From: JANOQP01 sp044227705
GTDB taxonomy: Bacteria; Bacteroidota; Bacteroidia; Chitinophagales; Saprospiraceae
Length of the DNA: 6,721 bases
Assembly: GCA_044227705.1 (NCBI GenBank)
Contig: JBGAWE010000243.1
Location: 1-6,721, forward strand
Reading direction: 5' to 3'
Positions within the stretch are counted from its first letter, which is position 1. The number at the start of each line of letters is the position of its first letter. This document shows, piece by piece, positions 1 to 6,224 of this stretch. The translations under genes and the position numbers were made by a program. The notes beneath the pieces are model-generated. The model had not been told where the DNA came from. It did no database searches and saw only the letters and a program-made list of their open reading frames with translations.

Positions 1-957
1 GACAGCTGGCAGCCCGGCCCGCGCCTCTCGCTCGACGCGGGGCTGCGCGGCTCCTTATATAAAGGCGACTCTGCCGTTTTCACGAACATCGAGCCGCGCC
101 TGTCGGCCAATTGGCGGCCGCTCGCGGGGCTTTCCATCAAGGCCAGCGCGGCCTCGACGGCGCAATACCTGCACGTCCTGCGCGGCTGGGACGTGGGCAC
201 GCCGGCCGATTTGTGGGTCTCGGCGGGGCGGGGCATTTCTCCGCAAAGGGGCCTGCAGGCCGAGGTTTCTGTTGAAAAAAACTTCTCGCGCCGCCTTTCC
301 GCAAGCGTTGCCGCCTATTGGTCGAGGGTCGGCGGGCTGCACGAATGGAAAAGCTCGGTGCTGCTCGTCGGCGACCGCGACGCGCTCCTCGGCTCCGACC
401 TCGCGGGGAAGACCACCCGCGGCGAGGGCCGGGCGCGGGGCGTGGAGGCGATGGTCAGCGGGTCGGCGGGCGGCTTTTCGGGGTGGGCCAGCTATGCGCT
501 GTCGACGGCGCGGCGGCAGTTCGACTCGCTCAACCTCGGGCGATCTTTCCCATTCCGATACGATCGGAAGCACCAGTTTTCGGCCGTTTTTGCTCAAAAA
601 CTGAACGAATACGCCGATTTGACCGCCTCGCTCACCCTCGCCACCGGCGATGCCATCACCAACGACACGGCGGAGGTCGTCCTCGGGCAGCCCTCATTTT
701 TGGACTTGAACATCGCCTACAAAATCCAATCTGAACAGCTCAACAACCTGCGCCTGCCGAGCTACCGCCGCCTCGACGCGGGCATCAACATCCGCCTCCC
801 GGCGCGGAAAGGGCGCGAGAACAGGCTCTCGTTCGGGGTCTACAACATCCTCTCGAACCTCAACGCGCGTTATGCCTACCGGCAGCCGTCGGGCAAGCGG
901 AAACTGCTGCCCGGCCTCGGGACGGTGCCGTACCTCAATTTTTCCACGAAATTTTAG
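1..957 (+). CDS. TonB-dependent outer-membrane receptor, C-terminal part (5' end outside window)
   Basis: The frame is open from base 1 to the TAG at 955-957, giving the last 318 residues of a larger protein. It alternates short polar/aromatic beta-strand stretches with loops and ends in Phe (YLNFSTKF), the usual C-terminal signature for outer-membrane barrel insertion by the BAM complex. Family-like pieces are EPRLSANWRP near residue 31, the PADLWVS segment (residues 68-74) followed by ISPQRGLQAEVSVEK, LPSYRRLDAGINI around 252-264, and GVYNILSNLNARYAYR near the end. These fit the barrel of Bacteroidota TonB-dependent receptors, which import large substrates such as siderophores, vitamins or glycans using TonB/ExbBD energy. 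The signal peptide, any carboxypeptidase-like N-terminal domain and the plug lie upstream, so the substrate cannot be told. No SusD-like partner is visible downstream. The receptor assignment is firm; the ligand is unknown. Confidence 0.88.
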   Translation, partial: DSWQPGPRLSLDAGLRGSLYKGDSAVFTNIEPRLSANWRPLAGLSIKASAASTAQYLHVLRGWDVGTPADLWVSAGRGISPQRGLQAEVSVEKNFSRRLSASVAAYWSRVGGLHEWKSSVLLVGDRDALLGSDLAGKTTRGEGRARGVEAMVSGSAGGFSGWASYALSTARRQFDSLNLGRSFPFRYDRKHQFSAVFAQKLNEYADLTASLTLATGDAITNDTAEVVLGQPSFLDLNIAYKIQSEQLNNLRLPSYRRLDAGINIRLPARKGRENRLSFGVYNILSNLNARYAYRQPSGKRKLLPGLGTVPYLNFSTKF

Positions 958-983
958 CACGGGGAATGCGATGCCTTTTGACT

Positions 984-991
984 TACCTTTG
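984..991 (+). promoter_or_regulatory. Candidate Bacteroidota -7 box upstream of rimP
   Basis: TACCTTTG matches the Bacteroidota primary sigma factor -7 consensus TAnnTTTG. It lies 75 bases before the rimP ATG and 26 bases after the receptor stop codon, so transcription would start near 996-999. I see no good TTTG-like -33 element at the expected 19-21 base spacing (around 960-965 reads CGGGGA). The call therefore rests on the -7 box and its position only. If real, it drives rimP-nusA-infB and places the hairpin at 1015-1037 inside the leader. Confidence 0.45.
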
Positions 992-1014
992 TCCCAGACT
1001 TCCTCCTCTTTGAG

Positions 1015-1041
1015 AAGGGAACCCGCAAGGTTCCCTTTTTT
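1015..1041 (+). terminator. Intrinsic terminator hairpin; possible rimP leader attenuator
   Basis: AAGGGAACC (1015-1023) and GGTTCCCTT (1029-1037) form a perfect 9-bp stem around the 5-base loop CGCAA. The stem overlaps and runs into six T residues (1036-1041). This is a textbook Rho-independent terminator on the + strand; the reverse orientation lacks a T-tract. It may simply end the receptor transcript. Because a -7-like box sits upstream at 984-991 and the rimP ATG is only 17 bases after the T-tract, it may instead act as an attenuator in the operon leader. Confidence 0.78.
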
Positions 1042-1058
1042 ATTTGTCGAAAACTGAC

Positions 1059-1538
1059 ATGGAACTGACCGCCCAAATCGAGACATTGCTCGCCGAGAAA
1101 TTCAGCAGCGACCCGGACTTCGCCGACTGCTTCGTGGTCGAGACGAAGCTCGGACCGGCCAAGCTCCTCGAGGTCTTCGTCGATGCGGACGGGGCGATGG
1201 ACTTCTCTCGCTGTCAGCGCATCAGCCGCTTTTTGGAGTCGCACCTCGACGAGAACAAATGGCTCGGCGAGGACTACACTTTGGAGGTCTCCTCGCCGGG
1301 CATTGGGCGGCCGCTGAAATTTCTGCGGCAGTACGTCAAGAACATCGGCCGGACGGTCGAGGTGACGCTGGCCGACGGCCCGAGCGAGACCGGCGTTTTG
1401 AAGAACGCGGGCGAGGCTGGCGTAACCATCTCGCAGCAGAAGCAGTTTTTGGAAGGAAAGAAGAAGGTCAAAAAGGTGGTCGAAACAGAGATTCCTTTTG
1501 ACAAAATCAAACAGACGGCCGTCGTGGTCGTCTTCTGA
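1059..1538 (+). CDS. rimP: Ribosome maturation factor RimP
   Basis: This encodes 159 residues, a normal size for RimP, a cytoplasmic factor needed for late maturation of the 30S ribosomal subunit. The N-terminal alpha/beta domain (about 1-82) is followed by the hallmark YTLEVSSPGIGRPL at residues 73-86, matching the family's LEVSSPGxxRPL motif. A small SH3-like beta-barrel (about 88-159) completes it, with a Lys-rich stretch near residues 131-138. I chose the ATG at 1059. A TTG at 1044 is in frame, but it lies almost against the terminator T-tract and would add only five residues. No Shine-Dalgarno sequence precedes the ATG; the leader is A/T-rich, as is usual in Bacteroidota. It is the first gene of rimP-nusA-infB, 122 bases ahead of nusA. 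The motif and the gene order together make the identification secure. Confidence 0.95.
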   Translation: MELTAQIETLLAEKFSSDPDFADCFVVETKLGPAKLLEVFVDADGAMDFSRCQRISRFLESHLDENKWLGEDYTLEVSSPGIGRPLKFLRQYVKNIGRTVEVTLADGPSETGVLKNAGEAGVTISQQKQFLEGKKKVKKVVETEIPFDKIKQTAVVVVF

Positions 1539-1568
1539 AAATTAGAGAAACCGGCGGCTTGGCCGTTG

Positions 1569-1618
1569 TTGGCGCCCTCGCCAACAACCTGCCCGGACCT
1601 TGTTGGCGAGGACGCCAA
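1569..1618 (+). repeat. Near-perfect 19-nt inverted repeat in the rimP-nusA spacer
   Basis: TTGGCGCCCTCGCCAACAA (1569-1587) is the reverse complement of 1600-1618 except for one C/A mismatch, with a 12-base loop between them. Two alternative local hairpins compete with the long one. GTTGTTGGCG (1565-1574) pairs perfectly with CGCCAACAAC (1579-1588) across a 4-base loop, and TTGGCG (1603-1608) pairs with CGCCAA (1613-1618). GC-rich flanks (GGCCG at 1561-1565, CGGCC at 1622-1626) could lengthen the long form. No T-tract follows, so it is not a standard intrinsic terminator. It may be a REP-like dispersed palindrome, an RNA-processing or pausing structure, or a remnant of a small inverted-repeat element. 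Confidence 0.8.
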
Positions 1619-1660
1619 AAGCGGCCGCCAAAACATTGAAAATCAAATAGTTACTTCATC

Positions 1661-2905
1661 ATGGTCAATCTGGTAGGCGTCTTCTCCGACTTCAAGGAGG
1701 GCAAGAACATCGACCGCCCGACGATGGTGCGCGTCCTCGAGGACGTGTTCCGCACCCTCATCAAAAAAACCTACGGCACCGACGAGAACTTCGACGTCAT
1801 CGTCAACACCAACACCGGCGACCTCGAACTGTGGCGCCTCCGCGAGGTCGTCCCCGATGGCGAGGTCACGGAGGAGCGTGCACAGGTCGCGCTCTCTGAG
1901 GCCAAGCTCGTCGACGAGGGGTACGACCTCGGCGACGAGTGCTACGAGCAGCTCACCCTCGAGCACTTCGACCGGCGGGCCATCATGGCGGCGCGGCAGA
2001 CGCTCGTCAGCCGGATCATGGAGCTTGAAAAGGACGAGATTTTCCGCAAATACTCCGAGCGCGTCGGCGAGATGATCAACTGCGAGGTCAACCAAGTGAT
2101 GAAAAAAGACCTCCTGCTCATCGACGACGAGAGCGGCGCGGAGGTGCTGCTGCCCCGCTCGGAGATGATCCGGGGCGATTTCTACCGGAAGGGCGACCTC
2201 GTGAAGGGCATCGTCAAGAAGGTCGAGATGCGCAACAACACGCCGCAGGTCGTGATGAGCCGCACGGAGCCAGGCTTCCTCGAAAAACTCATGGAAATCG
2301 AGGTGCCGGAAATCGAGGACGGCGTGATCGCGGTGAAAAACATCGTCCGGCAGCCGGGCGAACGGGCGAAAGTGTCGGTCGAGAGCTTCGACGACCGCGT
2401 CGACCCGGTCGGCGCGTGCGTCGGCATGAAAGGGTCGCGCATCCACGGCATCGTCCGCGAGCTGCGCAACGAGAACATCGACATCATCAACTTCACCAAC
2501 AACACGTCGCTCTACATCCAGCGGGCGCTCACCCCGGCGAAGGTCACGAGCATCGACCTCGACATGGAAGGGAAGCGGGCGCGGGTCTTCCTCGACCCCG
2601 ACCAGGTCTCGCTGGCCATCGGCAAGGGCGGGACGAACATCAAGCTCGCCAGCCGCCTCACGGGCTTTGAAATCGACGTCTTCCGCAACAATGCCGAGTA
2701 CGAAATCGACGACGTCGAACTCGACGAGTTCCGCGACGCCATCGAGCCGTGGGTCATCGATGAGCTGAAGAAAATCGGCTGCGACACGGCCCGCTCCGTG
2801 CTCGATTTGTCGGCCGACGAGATCGTGCGCCGGACGGAGCTGGAGGAAGAGACCGTGGCCGAGGTCCGGGCCATCCTCGCGGCGGAGTTCGACGACTACA
2901 ATTGA
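1661..2905 (+). CDS. nusA: Transcription termination/antitermination factor NusA
   Basis: This encodes 414 residues. NusA binds RNA polymerase near the RNA exit channel, promotes pausing and hairpin-dependent termination, and joins rRNA antitermination complexes. Visible domains are an N-terminal polymerase-binding domain (about 1-125), an S1 RNA-binding domain (about 135-200), KH1 (about 203-278) with DPVGACVGMKGSRIHGIVREL at residues 248-268 (GMKG loop 255-258), and KH2 (about 279-345) with LAIGKGGTNIKLASRLTGF (GKGG loop 321-324). A short tail (about 355-414) looks helical and ends acidic (EFDDYN). The long duplicated acidic repeats of E. coli NusA are absent, as is usual for Bacteroidota-sized proteins. 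The ATG at 1661 starts at the conserved N-terminus and has no Shine-Dalgarno sequence. It lies downstream of a strong hairpin and 148 bases before infB. As the only termination factor encoded here, it could regulate its own operon through the spacer hairpins; that is inference. Confidence 0.97.
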   Translation: MVNLVGVFSDFKEGKNIDRPTMVRVLEDVFRTLIKKTYGTDENFDVIVNTNTGDLELWRLREVVPDGEVTEERAQVALSEAKLVDEGYDLGDECYEQLTLEHFDRRAIMAARQTLVSRIMELEKDEIFRKYSERVGEMINCEVNQVMKKDLLLIDDESGAEVLLPRSEMIRGDFYRKGDLVKGIVKKVEMRNNTPQVVMSRTEPGFLEKLMEIEVPEIEDGVIAVKNIVRQPGERAKVSVESFDDRVDPVGACVGMKGSRIHGIVRELRNENIDIINFTNNTSLYIQRALTPAKVTSIDLDMEGKRARVFLDPDQVSLAIGKGGTNIKLASRLTGFEIDVFRNNAEYEIDDVELDEFRDAIEPWVIDELKKIGCDTARSVLDLSADEIVRRTELEEETVAEVRAILAAEFDDYN

Positions 2906-2913
2906 GGATTCGA

Positions 2914-2993
2914 ATGGCACACGGATGGGATGGATTGGACACGGATTTACACAGAAATAAAATCCTGTCCATTCCGCGTAATCCGTGTGCCAT
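2914..2993 (+). repeat. 80-nt imperfect palindrome between nusA and infB
   Basis: The outer arms ATGGCACACGGAT (2914-2926) and ATCCGTGTGCCAT (2981-2993) are perfect 13-bp reverse complements. After a 5-by-5 internal loop, 2932-2948 pairs with 2960-2975 with one mismatch and one bulged base, closing on an 11-base loop (2949-2959). The octamer ACACGGAT occurs twice directly (2919-2926, 2939-2946) and once inverted (2981-2988). It starts eight bases after the nusA stop codon and has no T-tract. The internally repetitive, near-symmetric design suggests a dispersed palindromic repeat that settled in the spacer. An RNA-stabilising or processing role is possible. Confidence 0.8.
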
Positions 2994-3002
2994 CCACAAA
3001 CT

Positions 3003-3036
3003 GCGGCGCGGAATTTTACCTTCGCCGCGCTTTTTT
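3003..3036 (+). terminator. Terminator-like hairpin just before infB
   Basis: A GC-rich stem can form as GCGGCG (3003-3008) with CGCCGC (3023-3028), or in the alternative register GCGCGG (3006-3011) with CCGCGC (3025-3030). It is followed at once by six T residues (3031-3036). This has the make-up of an intrinsic terminator, yet it lies inside an otherwise conserved operon, 17 bases before the infB ATG. It could be a partial terminator that lowers infB output relative to nusA, or a NusA-sensitive attenuator. The two competing registers and large loop make it weaker than the hairpins at 1015 and 5965. Confidence 0.6.
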
Positions 3037-3053
3037 GCGATTAAACCCACTGA

Positions 3054-5942
3054 ATGGCTAGTCAGAAACTAATCAAGGTTGCCAAGGAATTCAACGTCGG
3101 CTTGTCGAGCATCGTCGAGACGCTGCACGGCAAGGGCTTCGAGCTGGACTCGAAGCCGATGGCCGACGTGAGCGACGAGATGTACGCCGTCCTGAAGACC
3201 GTCTACAAGGCCGACCTTGAAACAAAACAACAGGCAGACCAACTCTCGCGGCCGACCATCCAGCGGCCGACGGTGAGCATCCCGTCGCTGGCGCCGCTCG
3301 CGCCGATGCCGACGATGCCTCCGCGCACGGCGCCAGCACCGCCGCCTGTTGCTCCCGCACCGCCCGCGTCCGTTGCCCCAGCACCGCCGCCAGTCGTCGA
3401 GGAGAAGAAAACACCGCCCGCACCCGCCGCCCCTGCTCCCAAAACGGAAGAAGTCGAGGAAACCGTCATCACCGCCGCCGACAGTGCGCGCGGGAAGGTC
3501 GGCCTCAACGTGGTCGGCAAAATCGACCTCAACCCGCCGAGGCCTCAGCCGAAACCAGTCGAGAAGCCGGTCGAAAAAGCGAAGCCAGTCGTGGTTGAAA
3601 AGCCCGCGCCGCCCGCCGAAGTCCCGCCCCCCGGCACTTGGGGCGTAGCGGAGCCGCCGGTTTCGGGAGAAGCCGTCCCGGAAGAAGTCATCCGCGCAAA
3701 AGCCGATGAGCTTCGTGGTTTGAAAATCCTCGGAAAGGTCGACCTCAACAAATTCAACGCGCCGCCGCCCGGACGCTCCGGCCCCGGCGGCCGCCGCGAC
3801 GACCGCCGCCCATCCGACCGGCGCGACGATCGGCAAGGCGGCCAGCCGCGCACCGGCGGCCCCGGTGGGCAAGGTGGTGGACAAGGTGGCGACCCCACGC
3901 GCGAACGCCGCCCCCGCAAGACCGTGACCGGTCAACCCGTTGGCGCGGGCGCCATCCGCACCTCGCTCGACGCGGCGAAAGAGGCGACCGGCCGCAAGGT
4001 TCGGCGCGATGAGCCGAAAGAGATTTCAGCAAAACAAGTGGACGACCAAATCCGCCAGACGATGGCGCGGCTCGGCGTCGGAAAGAGCAAGGTCAGGCAG
4101 AAGATTCGGCGCGACAAGCGCGACGTCATGCGCGAAAAGGCCGAACGGCTCGAACTGGCGATGGCGGGCGACCAGCGTTTGCAGGTCACCGAGTTCATCT
4201 CGGCCAGCGAACTGGCTGGGCTGCTCGAGGTGACGCCGGCACAGGTCGTGGCGGCCTGTTTTCAACTCGGGGTCATCGTTTCCATCAACCAGCGGCTCGA
4301 CGCGGAAATCATCGAGCTCATCGCCAACGAGTTCGGGCGGGAGGTCGAGTTCATTTCAGCCGAGGCGCAGGTCGAGGTCGAGGAGGACGAAATCGACAAC
4401 CCGGACGATTTGCGCCCCCGGCAGCCGGTCGTCGTCGTCATGGGCCACGTCGACCACGGGAAGACCTCGCTGCTCGACCATATCCGCAAGGCGAACGTCG
4501 CCAGCGGCGAGGCGGGCGGCATCACGCAGCACATCGGCGCTTATGAGGTGACGCTGGCCGACGACCGAAAAATCACTTTCCTCGACACCCCCGGCCACGA
4601 GGCCTTCACCGCCATGCGGGCGCGGGGCGCGAAGGTCACGGACGTCGCCATCATCGTCATCGCGGCCGACGACAGCATCATGCCGCAGACCCGCGAGGCC
4701 ATCAGCCACGCGCAAGCGGCAGGGGTCAAGATGATTTTTGCCATCAACAAAATCGACAAGCCCGGTGCCGACCCGGAGAAAATCAAGGGCGAACTGGCCA
4801 ACATGAACCTCCTCGTCGAGGACTGGGGAGGCACTTATCAGAACCAAGACATTTCCGCGAAGCAGGGGACGAACATCGACAAGCTCCTCGAAAAGGTGGC
4901 CCTCGAATCGGACATCCTCGACCTGAAGGCCAACCCGAGCCGTCGCGCCATCGGAACCGTTTTGGAGGCATCGCTCGAAAAGGGCCGCGGCTACGTCGCC
5001 AAAATCCTTGTTCAAAATGGGACGCTCCGCGAGGCCGATCCCATCCTCGCTGGCGAGTATTCGGGCAAGGTGAAAGCCCTTTTCAACGAGCATGGAAAGC
5101 GCATCAAAGAGGTCGGCCCGGCCCAGCCCGCGCTGGTTTTGGGTCTCGTCGGCGCGCCGCAAGCGGGCGAGAACATCAAGGTGACGCACGACGAATCGGA
5201 GGCAAAGGAGATTGCCGCAAAACGGGCGCAAATCCTGCGCGAACAGTCGACGCGCTCCTCGAAGCGCATCAGCCTCGAGGAAATCGGGCGGCGGTTGGCG
5301 CTCGGCAACTTCAAGGAGCTCAAGCTTATCGTCAAAGGCGACGTGGATGGCTCGGTCGAGGCGCTCTCCGACTCGCTTATCAAGCTCTCGGTCGAGTCGA
5401 TCCAGGTCTCGGTCATCCACAAGGCGGTCGGGCAGATTGTCGAGTCGGACATCCTCTTGGCCTCGGCGTCGGACGCCATCGTCATCGGCTTCAACGTCCG
5501 CCCGTCCATCAACGCTCGGAAACTGGCGGAAAAAGAGGGCGTGGAAATCAAGCACTACAGCATCATCTACGAGGCCATCGACGAAATCAAGATGGCGATG
5601 GAAGGGATGCTCGAGCCGACGAAAGAGGAGAAGATCATCGGCAACGTAGAGATACGCGAGGTCTTCAAAATCACGAAGGTCGGCACGGTCGCCGGGTGCT
5701 TTGTGGTCGAGGTGGTGGTGCGCAACGCCAACATCCGCGTCATCCGCGACGGCATCAGTGGTCTACCCGACGCGCGCGAGGGCGTGCACGGCAAGCTCGG
5801 CTCGCTCAAGCGCTTCAAAGAGGACGCGAAAGAGGTCAAGAGCGGCTTCGAGTGCGGCCTGACCATCGAGAACTTCAACGACATCAAGGTCGGCGACATC
5901 GTCGAGGCTTATGAGGTGACGGAGGTGCGGCAGACGCTGTAA
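3054..5942 (+). CDS. infB: Translation initiation factor IF-2
   Basis: This encodes a 962-residue GTPase that binds fMet-tRNA on the 30S subunit and promotes 50S joining. In order: an N-terminal IF2_N-like helical domain (about 1-55); a long Pro/Ala-rich linker (about 70-215) holding GLNVVGKIDLN (150-160); a second copy of that motif, GLKILGKVDLN (222-232); a Gly/Arg-rich stretch (about 240-294); and a second IF2_N domain (about 378-430). The GTPase domain carries G1 GHVDHGKT (464-471), G2 GGIT (488-491), G3 DTPGH (511-515), G4 NKID (565-568) and G5 SAK (601-603). The switch II histidine of DTPGH is present. A beta-barrel domain, domain III (KGDVDG at 761-766) and the tRNA-binding C-terminal barrel (about 863-955) follow. 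All catalytic motifs are intact. The ATG at 3054 begins at the conserved domain and lacks a Shine-Dalgarno sequence. It is the last gene of the operon and is followed by a strong terminator. The low-complexity linker varies in length between species, so the total size is unremarkable. Confidence 0.98.
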   Translation: MASQKLIKVAKEFNVGLSSIVETLHGKGFELDSKPMADVSDEMYAVLKTVYKADLETKQQADQLSRPTIQRPTVSIPSLAPLAPMPTMPPRTAPAPPPVAPAPPASVAPAPPPVVEEKKTPPAPAAPAPKTEEVEETVITAADSARGKVGLNVVGKIDLNPPRPQPKPVEKPVEKAKPVVVEKPAPPAEVPPPGTWGVAEPPVSGEAVPEEVIRAKADELRGLKILGKVDLNKFNAPPPGRSGPGGRRDDRRPSDRRDDRQGGQPRTGGPGGQGGGQGGDPTRERRPRKTVTGQPVGAGAIRTSLDAAKEATGRKVRRDEPKEISAKQVDDQIRQTMARLGVGKSKVRQKIRRDKRDVMREKAERLELAMAGDQRLQVTEFISASELAGLLEVTPAQVVAACFQLGVIVSINQRLDAEIIELIANEFGREVEFISAEAQVEVEEDEIDNPDDLRPRQPVVVVMGHVDHGKTSLLDHIRKANVASGEAGGITQHIGAYEVTLADDRKITFLDTPGHEAFTAMRARGAKVTDVAIIVIAADDSIMPQTREAISHAQAAGVKMIFAINKIDKPGADPEKIKGELANMNLLVEDWGGTYQNQDISAKQGTNIDKLLEKVALESDILDLKANPSRRAIGTVLEASLEKGRGYVAKILVQNGTLREADPILAGEYSGKVKALFNEHGKRIKEVGPAQPALVLGLVGAPQAGENIKVTHDESEAKEIAAKRAQILREQSTRSSKRISLEEIGRRLALGNFKELKLIVKGDVDGSVEALSDSLIKLSVESIQVSVIHKAVGQIVESDILLASASDAIVIGFNVRPSINARKLAEKEGVEIKHYSIIYEAIDEIKMAMEGMLEPTKEEKIIGNVEIREVFKITKVGTVAGCFVVEVVVRNANIRVIRDGISGLPDAREGVHGKLGSLKRFKEDAKEVKSGFECGLTIENFNDIKVGDIVEAYEVTEVRQTL

Positions 5943-5964
5943 CCGACATCAATGGCCACATCAG

Positions 5965-6007
5965 AAAGCCCGTTCCCGCCGCAAATCGGGGGCGGGCTTT
6001 TGTTTTT
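5965..6007 (+). terminator. Rho-independent terminator of the rimP-nusA-infB operon
   Basis: AAAGCCCGTTCCCG (5965-5978) pairs with CGGGGGCGGGCTTT (5987-6000), giving a 14-bp stem that includes two G-T wobbles, with an 8-base loop. A T-rich tail (TTTTGTTTTT) runs from 5998 to 6007. It begins 22 bases after the infB stop codon and is the clearest terminator in the window. It marks the operon end; no rbfA or truB follows. Confidence 0.9.
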
Positions 6008-6036
6008 GGGGAAGTTCCCTACCGAAAAACGCGAAA

Positions 6037-6109
6037 CAGTTGGGCTTTCAGATTAGTCAGTTAGGCTGCGAGGGAAGCGAGTTCGATTTTCGTGCTGTCC
6101 AGTTGGGCA
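6037..6109 (+). repeat. Loose 21-nt periodic motif CAGTTRGGCW
   Basis: CAGTTGGGCT (6037-6046), CAGTTAGGCT (6058-6067) and CAGTTGGGCA (6100-6109) start exactly 21 and then 42 bases apart. A much degraded version (GAGTTCGATT, 6079-6088) falls on the missing 21-base step. The bases between the motifs are not conserved. The spacing equals two helical turns, or seven codons. It could be a set of protein-binding sites, a relic of a repetitive coding sequence, or chance. Confidence 0.3.
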
Positions 6110-6121
6110 AAAGCGTTAGGA

Positions 6122-6224
6122 GCCTGCCAAAATGGCATCAAGGTTTGCCTTTTTAGCTATACAGCTAACCCAAAAGCGTGAACTGGCTAGCAAAAACAAA
6201 AAATATGATGCCATTTTGACGGGC
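6122..6224 (+). repeat. 19-nt imperfect inverted repeat with 65-nt interior
   Basis: GCCTGCCAAAATGGCATCA (6122-6140) and TGATGCCATTTTGACGGGC (6206-6224) are reverse complements at 17 of 19 positions; one of the two exceptions would be a G-U wobble in RNA. The innermost 13 bp are perfect. The 65-base interior holds a second hairpin, TTAGCT (6153-6158) with AGCTAA (6163-6168) around a 4-base loop. I see no clear target-site duplication outside the arms. A MITE-like remnant or a structured RNA are both possible. Confidence 0.65.

Noticed and set aside
1044..1058. In-frame TTG start for rimP at 1044
   Set aside because: It sits almost against the terminator T-tract and adds only five residues before the natural ATG at 1059.
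1643..2920. 425-codon open frame on the minus strand covering nusA
   Set aside because: It is longer than nusA but is an antisense shadow produced by GC-rich, strongly periodic codon use. Its product is a low-complexity Asp/Val/Leu/Arg/His-rich sequence with no motifs, while the + strand has all NusA domains.
3017..3024. TACCTTCG as a -7 box for a separate infB promoter
   Set aside because: It departs from TAnnTTTG at one key base, lies in the loop and stem of the terminator-like hairpin, and no -33 element is visible at the right distance.
3069..5555. Long minus-strand open frames within infB (3069-3935 and 4356-5555)
   Set aside because: These are antisense shadows of the intact IF2 gene, with biased composition and no recognisable domain.
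6061..6120. GTTAGGC-like motifs as integron attC sites
   Set aside because: GTTAGGC at 6060-6066 fits one attC end, but no matching GCCTAAC partner at the right distance and no cassette gene or integrase is present. GTTATAGC at 6593-6600 does not fit GTTRRRY.
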